Assembly (NCBI GenBank): GCA_949710005.1
Contig: OX453282.1
Coordinates: 15,243,509-15,307,508 of the forward strand
Direction of reading: 5' to 3'
From: Ricordea florida
Lineage: Eukaryota > Cnidaria > Anthozoa > Corallimorpharia > Ricordeidae
Length of the DNA stretch: 64,000 bases
This document shows, one piece after another, positions 22,067-30,788 of the stretch (the stretch's first letter is position 1; each line of letters begins with the position of its first letter). The notes under the pieces are model-generated. The model worked only from the letters and a program-made list of their open reading frames with translations. It was not told the DNA's origin and ran no database searches. The translations under genes and the position numbers were made by a program.

Positions 22067-23411
22067 ATGGATTAAGAGCAAGCTCCTAAACATTATGCCT
22101 CAGAGCATGGTGGAAATACTGCTTTGGAATTATTTAAATTACCTCCCACGGATACAAGTGTATTGAGTGGGCGTTGGCAATCGTATCACCCGGAATCAAG
22201 AATTCAACGTGGCAGTCCCATTGAATTTAACATTGAGACAGCCCATGACTACATCGATCTATCCAAGTGTTACTTAAAGGTCAAGCTTAAAGTCACCAAA
22301 AGAAAATGGTGATGATTTGGATGACAAGAAATGCATTCCGATCAACAATTTAATGCGCAGCATCATCAAACAGATGTCCATCAAGCTCAACAATACCTTG
22401 GTCACTCAGCAAAATGACACTTATGCTTACAAAGCTTACATTGAAAATTTGTTGAGTTACCCTCCAGCAAGTGCCCAATCGTACATGACTTGTATCTTGT
22501 GGTATATTAATCAAGCAGGAAAATTCAACATCGCGGATGCATCAACTGGTACTGGTGGTGCTGGTATTCCAAACTTGGTGGAAAGACAGCTGTTCATTGA
22601 TGCCAGTAGTGTCGCACAAATGCAAGAGACTCCTGCTGATGCTCTGTTCCACACCAACAAATACCTGGGTGGTGATGTAAATATCATCATTCGCATTGAT
22701 ATCAACAATGAAGCCTTCTGTCTCATGTCAACTGCTGGTACCGAAAGACTGCAAATCTTTGACTGTGAATTTCTGGTGCATTATATGAAAATTAATGATT
22801 CTGTGCGCCTACAACACCTCAACATAATGACAGGAATAGTGAAAGGAACCCTCCCAAGACCTGCCCTGTACCCTTTGGAAAGAGGAGATGTGCAAGCCTA
22901 CAACATTGGCAGTAGACAAGCCAGCTTCCAGAGAAATGATCTGTTCTTGGGCAAGATCCCCAGGCGTGTTGTGATCGGATTGGTGCGAAACGATGCCTAT
23001 GTGGGAAACATGGGTCAAAACCCTGTTAATTTTCAGTTGTTCAACCTAAAAGCACTAAAGCTGTTAGTCAATGGAGAAGAAAATCCCACATCAGCCATCG
23101 AGTTGAATGACAACGGTAACGTGAATGGTTACAATTCACTACGGTTGGGAAGCGGTCACATGCACCGAGGTCTTGGACTGCAAATAAGCAGAAACAATTG
23201 GTTTGACGGTTGTGCTCTATTCATGTGGGATTTAACCCCAGATGGAAGCGGCGCAGCGGCTCATATACATCCGGAATACAAAGGTCAAGTCAGCATAAAA
23301 GAGGTGTTCTCCCAAGCCCCAAACACAGTACTGACGATGATTGTCTATGCAGAGTATGTGGATGCGATGGAAATTGATGCTGACAAGAACGTGACCTACA
23401 ACCTGGCTTAA
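22067..23411 (+). pseudogene. E1 major capsid protein (double jelly-roll), two lesions
   Basis: It matches the Polinton major capsid (hexon-like) family: LFKLPPTDTS, SPIEFNI...DYIDLSKCYL near the N-terminus and FDGCALFMWDLTPDGSG...IVYAEYVD...IDADKNVTYN at the end. E1 has a stop at codon 3 (ATG GAT TAA, where E2 has GAATTG) and a 1-bp frameshift near 22305. The rest (22317-23411) is open. The protein would form the icosahedral shell. It is conserved along its length with E2, which is broken elsewhere. Confidence 0.9.
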
Positions 23412-23431
23412 GACTGAGAAAAGAAAACATC

Positions 23432-24001
23432 ATGTTGTATACCAACAAGTTGAAGACACTAAGTATGAGTGACCCATGTATTGCTTCCACATTTTTGGGT
23501 GTGTTTCCAAGTAATCGTCTACCCAAACAAATACCTACTTATCCTTCCTCTCTCATTGCCAACACGGATCCTTCCAGTAAACCAGGAGAACATTGGATTG
23601 CCATGTATTTTCAAAACAAGACCAAGAGTGAATTTTTTAATAGCTATGGATTTCCACCTTCTTTTTATTCCACCCATTTTACCAAGTATTTGACCAAAGG
23701 AAAGAAAAGAACAGTACGCAACAAGAAATCCTTACAATCCCTCAACTCCTTTGCATGTGGATATTATTGTCTTTATTATTTGTATTTTCGAACAAGAGGG
23801 AAGAGTACGAAAGCCATCGAACAATCGTTCACCCCGAATAACAAGCAAGCTAACGATGCTCATGTAGAAGCTTTTGTCAAGCATCACTTGGTACCTCGGC
23901 GCCATCGTCGTCAGGCCATGCGTGACATCGTTCAGGATTGTAATCAGTGCAATGTATCAAGAAAACAATGCTTTAACAATCGTTGTAGAAAAAAAAGATG
24001 A
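23432..24001 (+). CDS. E1 adenain-like maturation protease, 189 aa
   Basis: The full-length frame has His54 (GEHW), Gln102 and Cys109 (FACGYYC), spaced as in adenovirus-type cysteine proteases. The acidic triad residue is Asn70 in E1 (FFNSYG) but Asp70 in E2 (FFDSYG), so E1 is probably inactive despite the open frame. The family processes capsid and core precursors at (M/I/L/N/Q)xGG-x or xGx-G sites. Its TGA overlaps the ATG of the ATPase by 4 bp. The tail is basic and Cys-rich (CNQCNVSRKQC). Confidence 0.9.
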   Translation: MLYTNKLKTLSMSDPCIASTFLGVFPSNRLPKQIPTYPSSLIANTDPSSKPGEHWIAMYFQNKTKSEFFNSYGFPPSFYSTHFTKYLTKGKKRTVRNKKSLQSLNSFACGYYCLYYLYFRTRGKSTKAIEQSFTPNNKQANDAHVEAFVKHHLVPRRHRRQAMRDIVQDCNQCNVSRKQCFNNRCRKKR

Positions 24002-24678
24002 AATTTGAAGGACAGTTCATTTACCTGTTGGAAAGTGTAGCAACCGTGTCATCCATTTACGATGAACCTTTATTCAAGTCACTGTGTAGTATGATTTTTG
24101 CGGGACCCAGTCAATGTGGGAAAACAACCTTCACTAGACAACTATTACAACATGCCAAACGGATGTTTGATCGAGTCCCTAAACGCATTGTTTACTGTTA
24201 CGGAGAAACTCAACCGCGTTTTCATGAAATGCAAAGGAAAGGGATTCATTTTCACAAAGGGATTCCTTCAGACATTCATGCTCTATTTCCTCAAGATCAA
24301 AGAGTCGGTATTTTGGTATTGGACGATTTAATGGGTGATTGCAGTGAGGATCAATATGTGGTGGATCTCTTTACCAGAGGATCTCATCACAATGATTTGA
24401 CTTGCATTTACTTGACTCAAAATCTATTTTCACCAGGCAAGTATGCACGTACTATTTCATTAAATTCGCATTATGTGGTGGCTTTTAAAAACCCGAGAGA
24501 TGCGGTGGGTGTTCGTAATTTGGCACAACAAGCTTACCCTGGACGTGTTGGTTTTGATGCAACGAGTGAACCTTACGGATACCTATTGTTTGATCTTCAT
24601 CCCTCAACTCCCGATGAATTGCGCCTTCCAACGAATATCTTCAAAGGTAACACAATTATTTACAAAGAAAATAAATAA
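23998..24678 (+). CDS. E1 genome-packaging ATPase, 226 aa, intact frame
   Basis: Walker A GPSQCGKTT (36-44), Walker B ILVLDD (105-110) and the downstream YLTQNLF sensor region identify the FtsK/HerA-type packaging ATPase of Polintons and related viruses. It would pump DNA into the capsid. This is the best preserved E1 gene: full length with all motifs. It is translationally coupled (ATGA) to the protease. The E2 copy has a damaged start and a Walker B Asp to Asn change. Confidence 0.9.
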   Translation: MKFEGQFIYLLESVATVSSIYDEPLFKSLCSMIFAGPSQCGKTTFTRQLLQHAKRMFDRVPKRIVYCYGETQPRFHEMQRKGIHFHKGIPSDIHALFPQDQRVGILVLDDLMGDCSEDQYVVDLFTRGSHHNDLTCIYLTQNLFSPGKYARTISLNSHYVVAFKNPRDAVGVRNLAQQAYPGRVGFDATSEPYGYLLFDLHPSTPDELRLPTNIFKGNTIIYKENK

Positions 24679-24722
24679 CTCGTGTTAGAATAGTAGATTT
24701 CATTTGCTTCCACTACATCATT

Positions 24723-25554
24723 ACAGCAACAACGTGGCCCACGGATGAAGGGGGAAATCTTCGGACTTTGGGGATTGATGATTTCGATGATTTCAATGTT
24801 CGCGAAATCTTGAAAGAGCTGGACGAATCAAACCGAACCACCGCTGAATTTGATTTCAATCGATTCCTTCGTAACACATTTGGGGATGCAGCAGTCAATC
24901 GTGTTCAACAACAACGAACTCCTCCTTTGGCCTACGATCCTCTTACTACTTCTATTGCTAGTTCGTTTGGTTATGGTTCTTCTCTCAACACGCCATCCCA
25001 TCTACGAAACATTTCTTCCACTGGAGTGGGATTGAGTTCTCAACCCACAAGAATAAATCCTCCTCGCCCCCCTCGTGTGATTGCGTACAAAGGAACACCT
25101 CCCACAGGACCACTTCGGTCATCACCCGATATGACTTCATTACGAACACCTCCTCATTCCATTGGAGAAGCAGGCGTGGGATTGTCATCACCAGCACCAA
25201 GCACTCCCAGACCAAGAACCTCAACCCCCTGTGGTAAGACGAAGAAAGCGTGTATAACAACAACAACAACAGCAGCAACGACGCCGGATTCGGCGACTTC
25301 GTCGTAGAGCACGTCCTCCCCTCGTGACAGGCGCTCGAAGAATAGCTACAAGTTCAGCAACAACCCGCGTCAACCGAGTACGTAACACCCCGAGAACTCG
25401 GCAAACTGTACAAAATTTACAACGTCAAGCCGATGAGGCAACAAGAGGAAGGCGCATTGCTGCATTGACCGAAACGAGAACGATTACAACCACCTACAAA
25501 GGAGCAAATCAACGACCTCGAGTGACTCGAGTATCCACGCGTCAGACTCAATAA
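24723..25554 (+). pseudogene. E1 proline/arginine-rich protein, frameshifted
   Basis: The E2 counterpart is a 296-aa ORF (61203-62093). In E1 the start codon is ACA instead of ATG, and a frameshift lies at about 25230-25320 between the Pro/Ser-rich part (GTPPTGPLRSSP, TPPHSIGEAGVGLSS) and the basic C-terminal part (RVRNTPRT...). The composition suggests a disordered virion protein. No family is recognised. Confidence 0.6.
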
Positions 25555-25593
25555 AATTCAAACATAGCTTGATCCCTTCAATCAGTTATCGCA

Positions 25594-26070
25594 ATGTTTC
25601 AAGAAGGTAACAACGAAAAAAGTTGTCAGACCATGTGTGCAGAAGAAATCAACGAAGACAGTGGGTTTTGTGAAGAAACCAATAACGAAGAAAATTGTCA
25701 GAGTGTGATACTATCCGTGCTGTTAAAAGCATCCAGCCCAGCGGAACAACGGGAGATTTTGAAAACAGCCACCTTTGAAGAAATGGATACCATTGCTTGT
25801 TCCTGCATTCATCTCCTCACCATCATCTTTGGTTTGGAGTCTGACATGGCTGACAAAATCAGCAAATACAAGCAACTGCTCTACTTTGAATGGGATTTGG
25901 AAACTTTGCTGAGAAATGCAGACGAGACTCTGGATGAAGACTACTTTGGAGATGATGATGATGAATCCACACCGCAAACATCGCTACCCAAGCCGCCGTC
26001 CAAGAAACGTAAAGTTGTCAGTACTGCAGTGAAGAAGAAGAACAAGAAATCAGAGAATTCAAAGTCATGA
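25594..26070 (+). CDS. E1 small acidic protein with NLS-like tail, 158 aa
   Basis: It is an open frame with a Cys-containing start, a helical middle (LLKASSPAEQREILKTATFEEMDTIACS is not broken), an acidic run (DEDYFGDDDDE) and a PPSKKRKVV basic tail that looks like a nuclear localisation signal. The E2 copy is frameshifted by one base. It lies in the late cluster between the Pro-rich protein and the GGFL protein. The function is unknown. Confidence 0.65.
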   Translation: MFQEGNNEKSCQTMCAEEINEDSGFCEETNNEENCQSVILSVLLKASSPAEQREILKTATFEEMDTIACSCIHLLTIIFGLESDMADKISKYKQLLYFEWDLETLLRNADETLDEDYFGDDDDESTPQTSLPKPPSKKRKVVSTAVKKKNKKSENSKS

Positions 26071-26096
26071 ACCCAGAGTAACTCAGTCATTCTACC

Positions 26097-26438
26097 ATGG
26101 ACCGCTTAGGAAGAAACTCACGTTTTTTACAAACGCTTGTGAAGAGCAAACCAGCCCTACGTAAACGTCTCATTCAAAAAGCCACCAAAGATCAAATTGA
26201 TACGTTGAGTGAAGTATCTTTAAATCTGTTGAAAGGAAACATACCACCAAGTCGCGCCAAGTTTTTGAAATTGAAAAAAGAAGCGCAGAAGATGAGGAAT
26301 TTAGCAAAGAAAAAGACCTCTGTCAAGCAAATAAAGAACATCTTGAATCAACGTGGAGGATTCTTGGCCACCCTGGCTTCCATTTTGGCTCCCGTGGTTA
26401 TAGATTTGGTAGTCGGTGCCTTTATGAAACCTCACTAG
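26097..26438 (+). CDS. E1 GGFL-type small virion protein, 113 aa
   Basis: The basic helical N-terminus (KPALRKRLIQKATKDQ, LNLLKGNIP) matches a short ORF common in cnidarian Polintons. Residues 85-108 read QRGGF followed by a hydrophobic stretch (LATLASILAPVVIDLVVG). The QRGG-F junction fits the adenain cleavage consensus, and the freed hydrophobic peptide could act on membranes as pVI/pX-type peptides do (inference). E1 is intact; E2 has lost its ATG and is frameshifted. Confidence 0.7.
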   Translation: MDRLGRNSRFLQTLVKSKPALRKRLIQKATKDQIDTLSEVSLNLLKGNIPPSRAKFLKLKKEAQKMRNLAKKKTSVKQIKNILNQRGGFLATLASILAPVVIDLVVGAFMKPH

Positions 26439-26491
26439 AGAGAGTAAAAACACAAGCATAAAGTATCATCATCCACAATTTCAACAACACC

Positions 26492-27073
26492 ATGAGTCGT
26501 GCAAGACGTATAGCTCTTGTACCAGAAAATGTTCTTGTCACCATGGCACAAGAAAAAAAAGTGAACACATCACCCTACATTCGTTCTTTGACCAACATGG
26601 ATCTTGAAATGAAAGCCATCCTTGATGATACCACAATTCCACTGAAAATGATGCTATATGATCAAGTGATGAATCGTTACAACGGTGTATTAGCTCAATA
26701 TCAATCGCAAGTATCGGCTGTACGAGTCATCAAAGAAAAACCTGTCAAGAGAAAAAGAAGACTTCCTTCTGCCACACCCATGGGTACAACCTCTCTTCCT
26801 CAAGTACAACAACCACAACCAGCTGATCCACAAGGTTAAATCATTGAAAGTTTGCAATCCATGTTTACACCCGCCTCCACATCAGGTACAACTTCATCCG
26901 CCTTCTTAACTCCACTCGCCACTGTGACACCCAAAAAAAGTATGTCAAGAAAACAACCCGCATCCAAACGCATCTTCAGTCCTGTTATGACCAGAGCCAA
27001 AATAAAGAAACAACAAGAACAGGGAGGAACCGGTATATTCAATTTGATGAGACGTCATTGGTTGAAATACTAA
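26492..27073 (+). pseudogene. E1 late ORF (VPEN family), single in-frame stop
   Basis: It is open to a TAA at 26837, then continues in the same frame to 27073; E2 has GAG at that codon and reads through. The conserved core ALVPEN...SPYIRSLTNMDLEMKAIL...LYDQVMNRY is a recurrent Polinton ORF near the capsid genes. The tail is Pro/Thr-rich and ends GGTGIF, again like a protease site. It is probably a minor structural or assembly protein. Confidence 0.65.
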
Positions 27074-27081
27074 ACAGGAAA

Positions 27082-27110
27082 AACTGGTTTTTTCAAAATG
27101 TGTATAAAAG
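27082..27110 (+). promoter_or_regulatory. E1 promoter of the GRF-finger gene
   Basis: AACTGGTT (27082-27089), a one-base variant of AACCGGTT, lies 14 bp upstream of a TATAAAAG box (27103-27110). The ATG follows 50 bp later. The same order is kept in E2 at 63592-63621. Confidence 0.65.
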
Positions 27111-27158
27111 TAGCCACGATTTTACTTCATTTTATCATTTATCATCGAAAGTTCTTAG

Positions 27159-28105
27159 ATGTGCATCTTTGTTGAACCCTCTCAAGGAAACACGTTTACG
27201 TTTTCATACGGTCCTGCGAAACCAGAACAACCACAACAGCTTTGTGGATTCTGTAAAAACACATTGACCACCTTCAATGCGAAAAAGTTTCCCTACACCT
27301 GCCTTACAAAATGCTACAAAGATGGTGGCTGCGCCTTCTTCACCAAGACAGACAAATTGGATGATTACTCCGCCGTGTTGCTGTACAAAGTGAAACCACT
27401 GTACAAGCATCTTCCACCACTTTCTAGACATGGAGATGTGGCTATCATGAATTTGGCAAACACAGAGGAAAACCCAAACAGACCTTTTTCAAATATACCT
27501 TCACCAAGATGCTGAATGCTCCATGCAATTACTTCCAGTGGGCAGATGAAGATCCCAACACCAAAACCATCAAATTCAACGCTGGTAGAAGCATTGACAC
27601 AACAGCCTCATCACCACCACCGCCACCAGCACCGGAAAAAAAAGAAGAAAACCACGGTCAACCGCTTTTCCTCCCACCAAGATTCTTGTTTTGGAAGTGG
27701 ATGGTGAAGCCAGGAGATTCGATGGGAATCTCATGCTACCCAAAGAAGGTGAAAAAAGAAAACCCCAGCGCTGCAAACCCGGAAAAGTCGCGCGCTACTT
27801 CAGAAACGAGTTGGTAAAACACGTGGTGAATGATGAGACCCGCTACTTCTATCACGATTGGATGATTCCTGAAAGGTTTATCACTCCTGAATTCCTGAAC
27901 TTCAAAACAGATGCCATTGTGGTGGGTCCCCACGTTATTTAAAAAGTCCAAACAAAAAGAAGTATCACCCCTCAAGCCACCAGTCACGATTGAGGAAGAA
28001 CCCATCACGCTCACAAGAGAGGAGATCTTGGCAAAAGAGGTCAACAGCATTGATGATGCCGAACCTTATCATGCCATGTTACAAAAACTAGAGGAGAAGG
28101 AGTAG
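27159..28105 (+). pseudogene. E1 protein with two GRF-like zinc fingers, frameshifted
   Basis: The first frame (27159-27515) has CGFCK...YTCLTKCYKDGGCAFFTKTD. A shifted frame then gives FFKYTFTKML...CNYFQWADED. Both match the GRF zinc-finger layout (C-x2-C, GRxFY-like, C-xx-F-x-W/T-x-D). The C-terminal frames (about 27790-28105) contain VKHVVNDETRYFYHDW and an acidic end. At least two frameshifts break the gene. GRF fingers bind single-stranded nucleic acid in topoisomerase III and APE2; a nucleic-acid role is inferred. Confidence 0.55.
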
Positions 28106-28267
28106 GAAAAAAAACATTATTTGTTTTTTTTTTATTCATTTTGTAAATAGGGTGATAAGATATACGCAATAAAAGTTGACACATTTCATTGCATAAAAAC
28201 TGTTGTGTTTTTTTTTTTTATTCATTCTTTTTTCCAAAATGATATCAATTATACAATCTGATATCAG
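28106..28267. terminator. Convergent 3' ends, AATAAA at 28168
   Basis: An AATAAA signal (28168-28173) lies about 60 bp after the GRF-protein stop. T-runs at about 28127 and 28209 frame the meeting point with the minus-strand gene ending at 28268. It is the polyadenylation region between convergent genes. Confidence 0.55.
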
Positions 28268-28754
28268 TCAGAACAAAAGGAAAGTCCTTGCCACTGATAC
28301 TGGAACGAATGAAGCCACACAGGATCCACTCATTACTTTGTCGGTCCTTAAACAAATTGCCTTTGTTATTTCTTCCTTTGGCCATTTCGCTTGGTAACAA
28401 TCTCCATTTCCTTTGTCAGCCCAAAACCACACTTCGCATGTATCCTTTTTTGGTATTTCCCATGTCATCCAATGCAACTCAGAGAAATACACATCCATCT
28501 CCATTGTTACTTTCTTGTAATCTCTTCCCTGCCACTGGTCCAACTTCAAGGTATGTAAAGCGTTTTCCAAGAGTGCTTTCTCATCCATCTCAATAATCGC
28601 CCCTTCTGATGGTGGTAAGTACTTTGACAAATCATCATCATCCAAAGTATCCAATATACCTGTCGTACTCGTCTCGGGTAATTGCTATACCCTTCACAAT
28701 CGTGTCGATAATGTCTTCCATCGTTTTGTTTTCGTCGACTATTCTCTCAGCCAT
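28268..28754 (-). pseudogene. E1 right-arm minus-strand ORF, frameshifted
   Basis: The ATG at 28754 (MAERIVDENKT) starts a frame that shifts near 28680 into a longer open part (DTLDDDDLSKYLPPSEG...EVWFWADKGNGDCYQAKWPKEE...) ending at 28268. A TATAAAAAGG box lies at 28791-28802 (minus) and an AACCGGTT site at 28875-28882, so the promoter grammar matches the other element genes. No family is recognised. It is the outermost gene of the right arm. Confidence 0.5.
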
Positions 28755-28790
28755 GATGCCTTTAGGGAATGAAACTCATCATGTTCTCTA

Positions 28791-28885
28791 CCCCTTTTTA
28801 TAACAAAGTAATCAAAAACTCGTTCAACCAAAAAAACCCGGTCAAACCAGTTTTTCCAATTTGCATACTGGTCAAACCGGTTTTC
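28791..28885 (-). promoter_or_regulatory. E1 right-arm promoter: TATA plus AACCGGTT
   Basis: The minus-strand TATAAAAAGG is at 28791-28802. Upstream lie GGTCAAACCAG (about 28840) and the exact palindrome AACCGGTT (28875-28882), each followed by TTGCAT-type bases. The same GGTCAAACCGGTTT string occurs just inside the E2 left terminus. Confidence 0.7.
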
Positions 28886-28952
28886 GCCAATTTGCATCAC
28901 CAGTTTTTTCTCGGCCGCCATTTTTAAATACCATGAAATGAATTTTTTTCTT

Positions 28953-29000
28953 AGCCAATCATAGGCCTCCTCAGATCCCATAGTGGCCCCCCTTACTACT
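28953..29000 (-). repeat. E1 right terminal inverted repeat
   Basis: Read on the minus strand, this 48-bp end starts AGTAGTAA and aligns with the E2 left end (48705-48752) with about four differences. Both begin with AG, as Polinton termini do. ACT repeats make the exact outer base ambiguous by 3 bp (29000 or 29003). Confidence 0.85.
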
Positions 29001-29528
29001 ACTCTTCTCAATCCGTGCAGTGCGTTATTTAGATCTTGATTTTTTTCATTCGCATCTCGAAGATTAGTTTGATAAGATTCATTCCTAGATATTATTTCAT
29101 CTGAAGAATAGCCGAGTTCTTCTTTTATTGTTTTTGGTAAACCCTTATATTGAATTTCACCATCTTCATCGATCAATGTACGAGGAACGCTATTGCATCT
29201 GCCGCTTAATTCAACAATTACTTCACCTTTTGCATTGATTTTTTTGCCCCAAAGGACGCCTTCAGAGCATCAAAATTATAAAATCTACTTTTAATTATTT
29301 GCAGAGCTTTACGTCTATTCTCATACTTATCACTAGGTTGTGAAGCAGTCCCACCAAACGATGTTTTTGTTCCACATCGCGAGAAGGTGTATAATAAACC
29401 GATGTGGAGGTCATCGGGCCAATCTCAAGCGTTTGATTACCCGCATCATCATCATCATCCCTACCACTATCAATCAATTTAGTTCTCTCATTAACACAAT
29501 GTCCATATTTTTTCTTTAATAGACTCAA
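29001..29528 (-). pseudogene. Broken host reading frame beside the E1 right end
   Basis: Minus-strand coding-like blocks lie at 29528 to about 29340 (acidic run DDDDD, TLEIGPMTSTSVYY) and about 29320-29010 (SDKYENRRKALQIIKSRFYNFDAL, VLWGKKINAKGEVIVELSGR, EELGYSSDEIISRNESY). They are separated by frame changes and stop exactly at the element end. I do not recognise the family. It could be the gene or repeat into which E1 inserted. The continuation is not seen left of E1, where the terminus is lost. Confidence 0.45.
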
Positions 29529-30788
29529 GTAAAGAAGCCTCTAAATTAATTTACTTGTTAGATAAAAATTTGAGAAGCATCTCCTGACTATCTCCGATCT
29601 TGGAGATATTTATTTAAGATACCATTTTTTAACAATAACGGTCGCCATATTCTCTTATCAAATCCCTTGTTATTCGACCTCACGATGATTGCTCCCGATT
29701 CATCACGAGTTTAGGAGGCATTCTTTAAAATGAACGCCAGTTATTCTTTTCTGGCTCGTCGTTATGAATCTAATGACTGTTTACTGAAATCTTCTTTGAG
29801 CTATGCGAAAGCCAACATGAAATGATGCTCTCGTCCTTTGAGAGTGCGTTCTTGTATATTCTTTTCTTTTCAGGCTTCAACTTGATCTTGCTTTGTAACT
29901 TACGGCTGTAAATTCGTAGTATCAATTGAATTATTTTATTTTTCGGAAGGGTAAAATAACTAGTTCCGTTCCCATCTGCAGCAGATACTTTCGCCGGCTT
30001 TTGGATTCTCTTTGACCTTCTTTCTGATGCAAGACGTTTCCTGGTCGACAGAGTAATCCACGGCGACGCCCAACTGGGTTCTGTCCGGCCGGTGCACGAG
30101 GGAATAACCATTGTATTTTCTTTGTTTAGGAGTCATTGGTTAGCGGTAATGTATTGTTTGGTCTTTTGTATCGGCTCTTGTGTACCGGTACATAAGGACA
30201 GAGCCCCCAACTACCAATCTATCCACGGCTCACGATCCACCAAGCCAATGTACTTCAAAGAATTTTTGACTATTTTGAATTTTAATTGGATTCCACTGGT
30301 CCCACTGGTCTCCTGGTCCCGAATTGCAACCGCGCGCGCATGTCTATTTTAAATCCACTTTAGCCCCAGTGGACAATAATTAACATATAAGCAAAACAAT
30401 GACAAAACTCAACAGAACATAAATTCTCGATTTTGACAACAAGTTTAATTCTCAAAAACTGTTATGCGCTTATTGTCTAAATCTACAACAAATTAAAAAG
30501 CTTTGTATACTCTTCTTGAAATTCTAAAACAACAGAAGATCCGTTTCTCAAGCTCAAAAAACGTTTGGTCTCGAAATATTTTCTAAAAGAATTCCTGAAT
30601 TGACAGTGTCACAAGCTAAATTCGACAAAATCATTTAAAGTTTTTTCTTCTTTTTCTTGTCTATAACTGAGTAAAACAAAGCCAACAAAATGAAACGTTC
30701 TATACCTAGTCTGACCAACATATTCCTAACCAAAAATTCAAACACGTTATTCGATTGAATGCCTTGTTGTCTTCTTAGTTTTTTGGCT
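29529..30788. other. Intergenic, no supported gene
   Basis: The sequence is AT-rich. A minus-strand open stretch at 29770-30111 (basic, KRLASERRSKRIQKPAKV) has no partner exon I can support. A short CCACTGGTCCCACTGGTCTCCTGGTCC repeat lies at about 30292. Nothing else stands out before the GFP-like gene's stop. Confidence 0.5.

Larger units (their letters stand above)
12794..29000. mobile_element. E1: left-truncated Maverick/Polinton (adintovirus-type)
   Basis: Homology to E2 begins at about 12794 (equivalent to 51185) and ends at the right terminal repeat (29000). About 2.5 kb of the left arm, including the left terminus, is missing. The gene set is diagnostic of Polinton/adintovirus elements: DNA polymerase B, retrovirus-like integrase with chromodomain, major and minor capsid proteins, adenain-like protease and FtsK/HerA-type packaging ATPase. 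Most genes carry frameshifts or stops. Three secondary insertions are visible: two LINE fragments and one hAT-like MITE. It is a dead, old copy. Confidence 0.95.

Noticed and set aside
24713..25278. Minus-strand Leu-rich frames over the E1 and E2 Pro-rich genes
   Set aside because: Mirror images of Pro/Arg/Gln codons on the plus strand; the plus-strand frames are the conserved ones.
29770..30111. Possible minus-strand exon with basic product
   Set aside because: A single open stretch with no phase-matched neighbour; kept only as a note in the intergenic entry.
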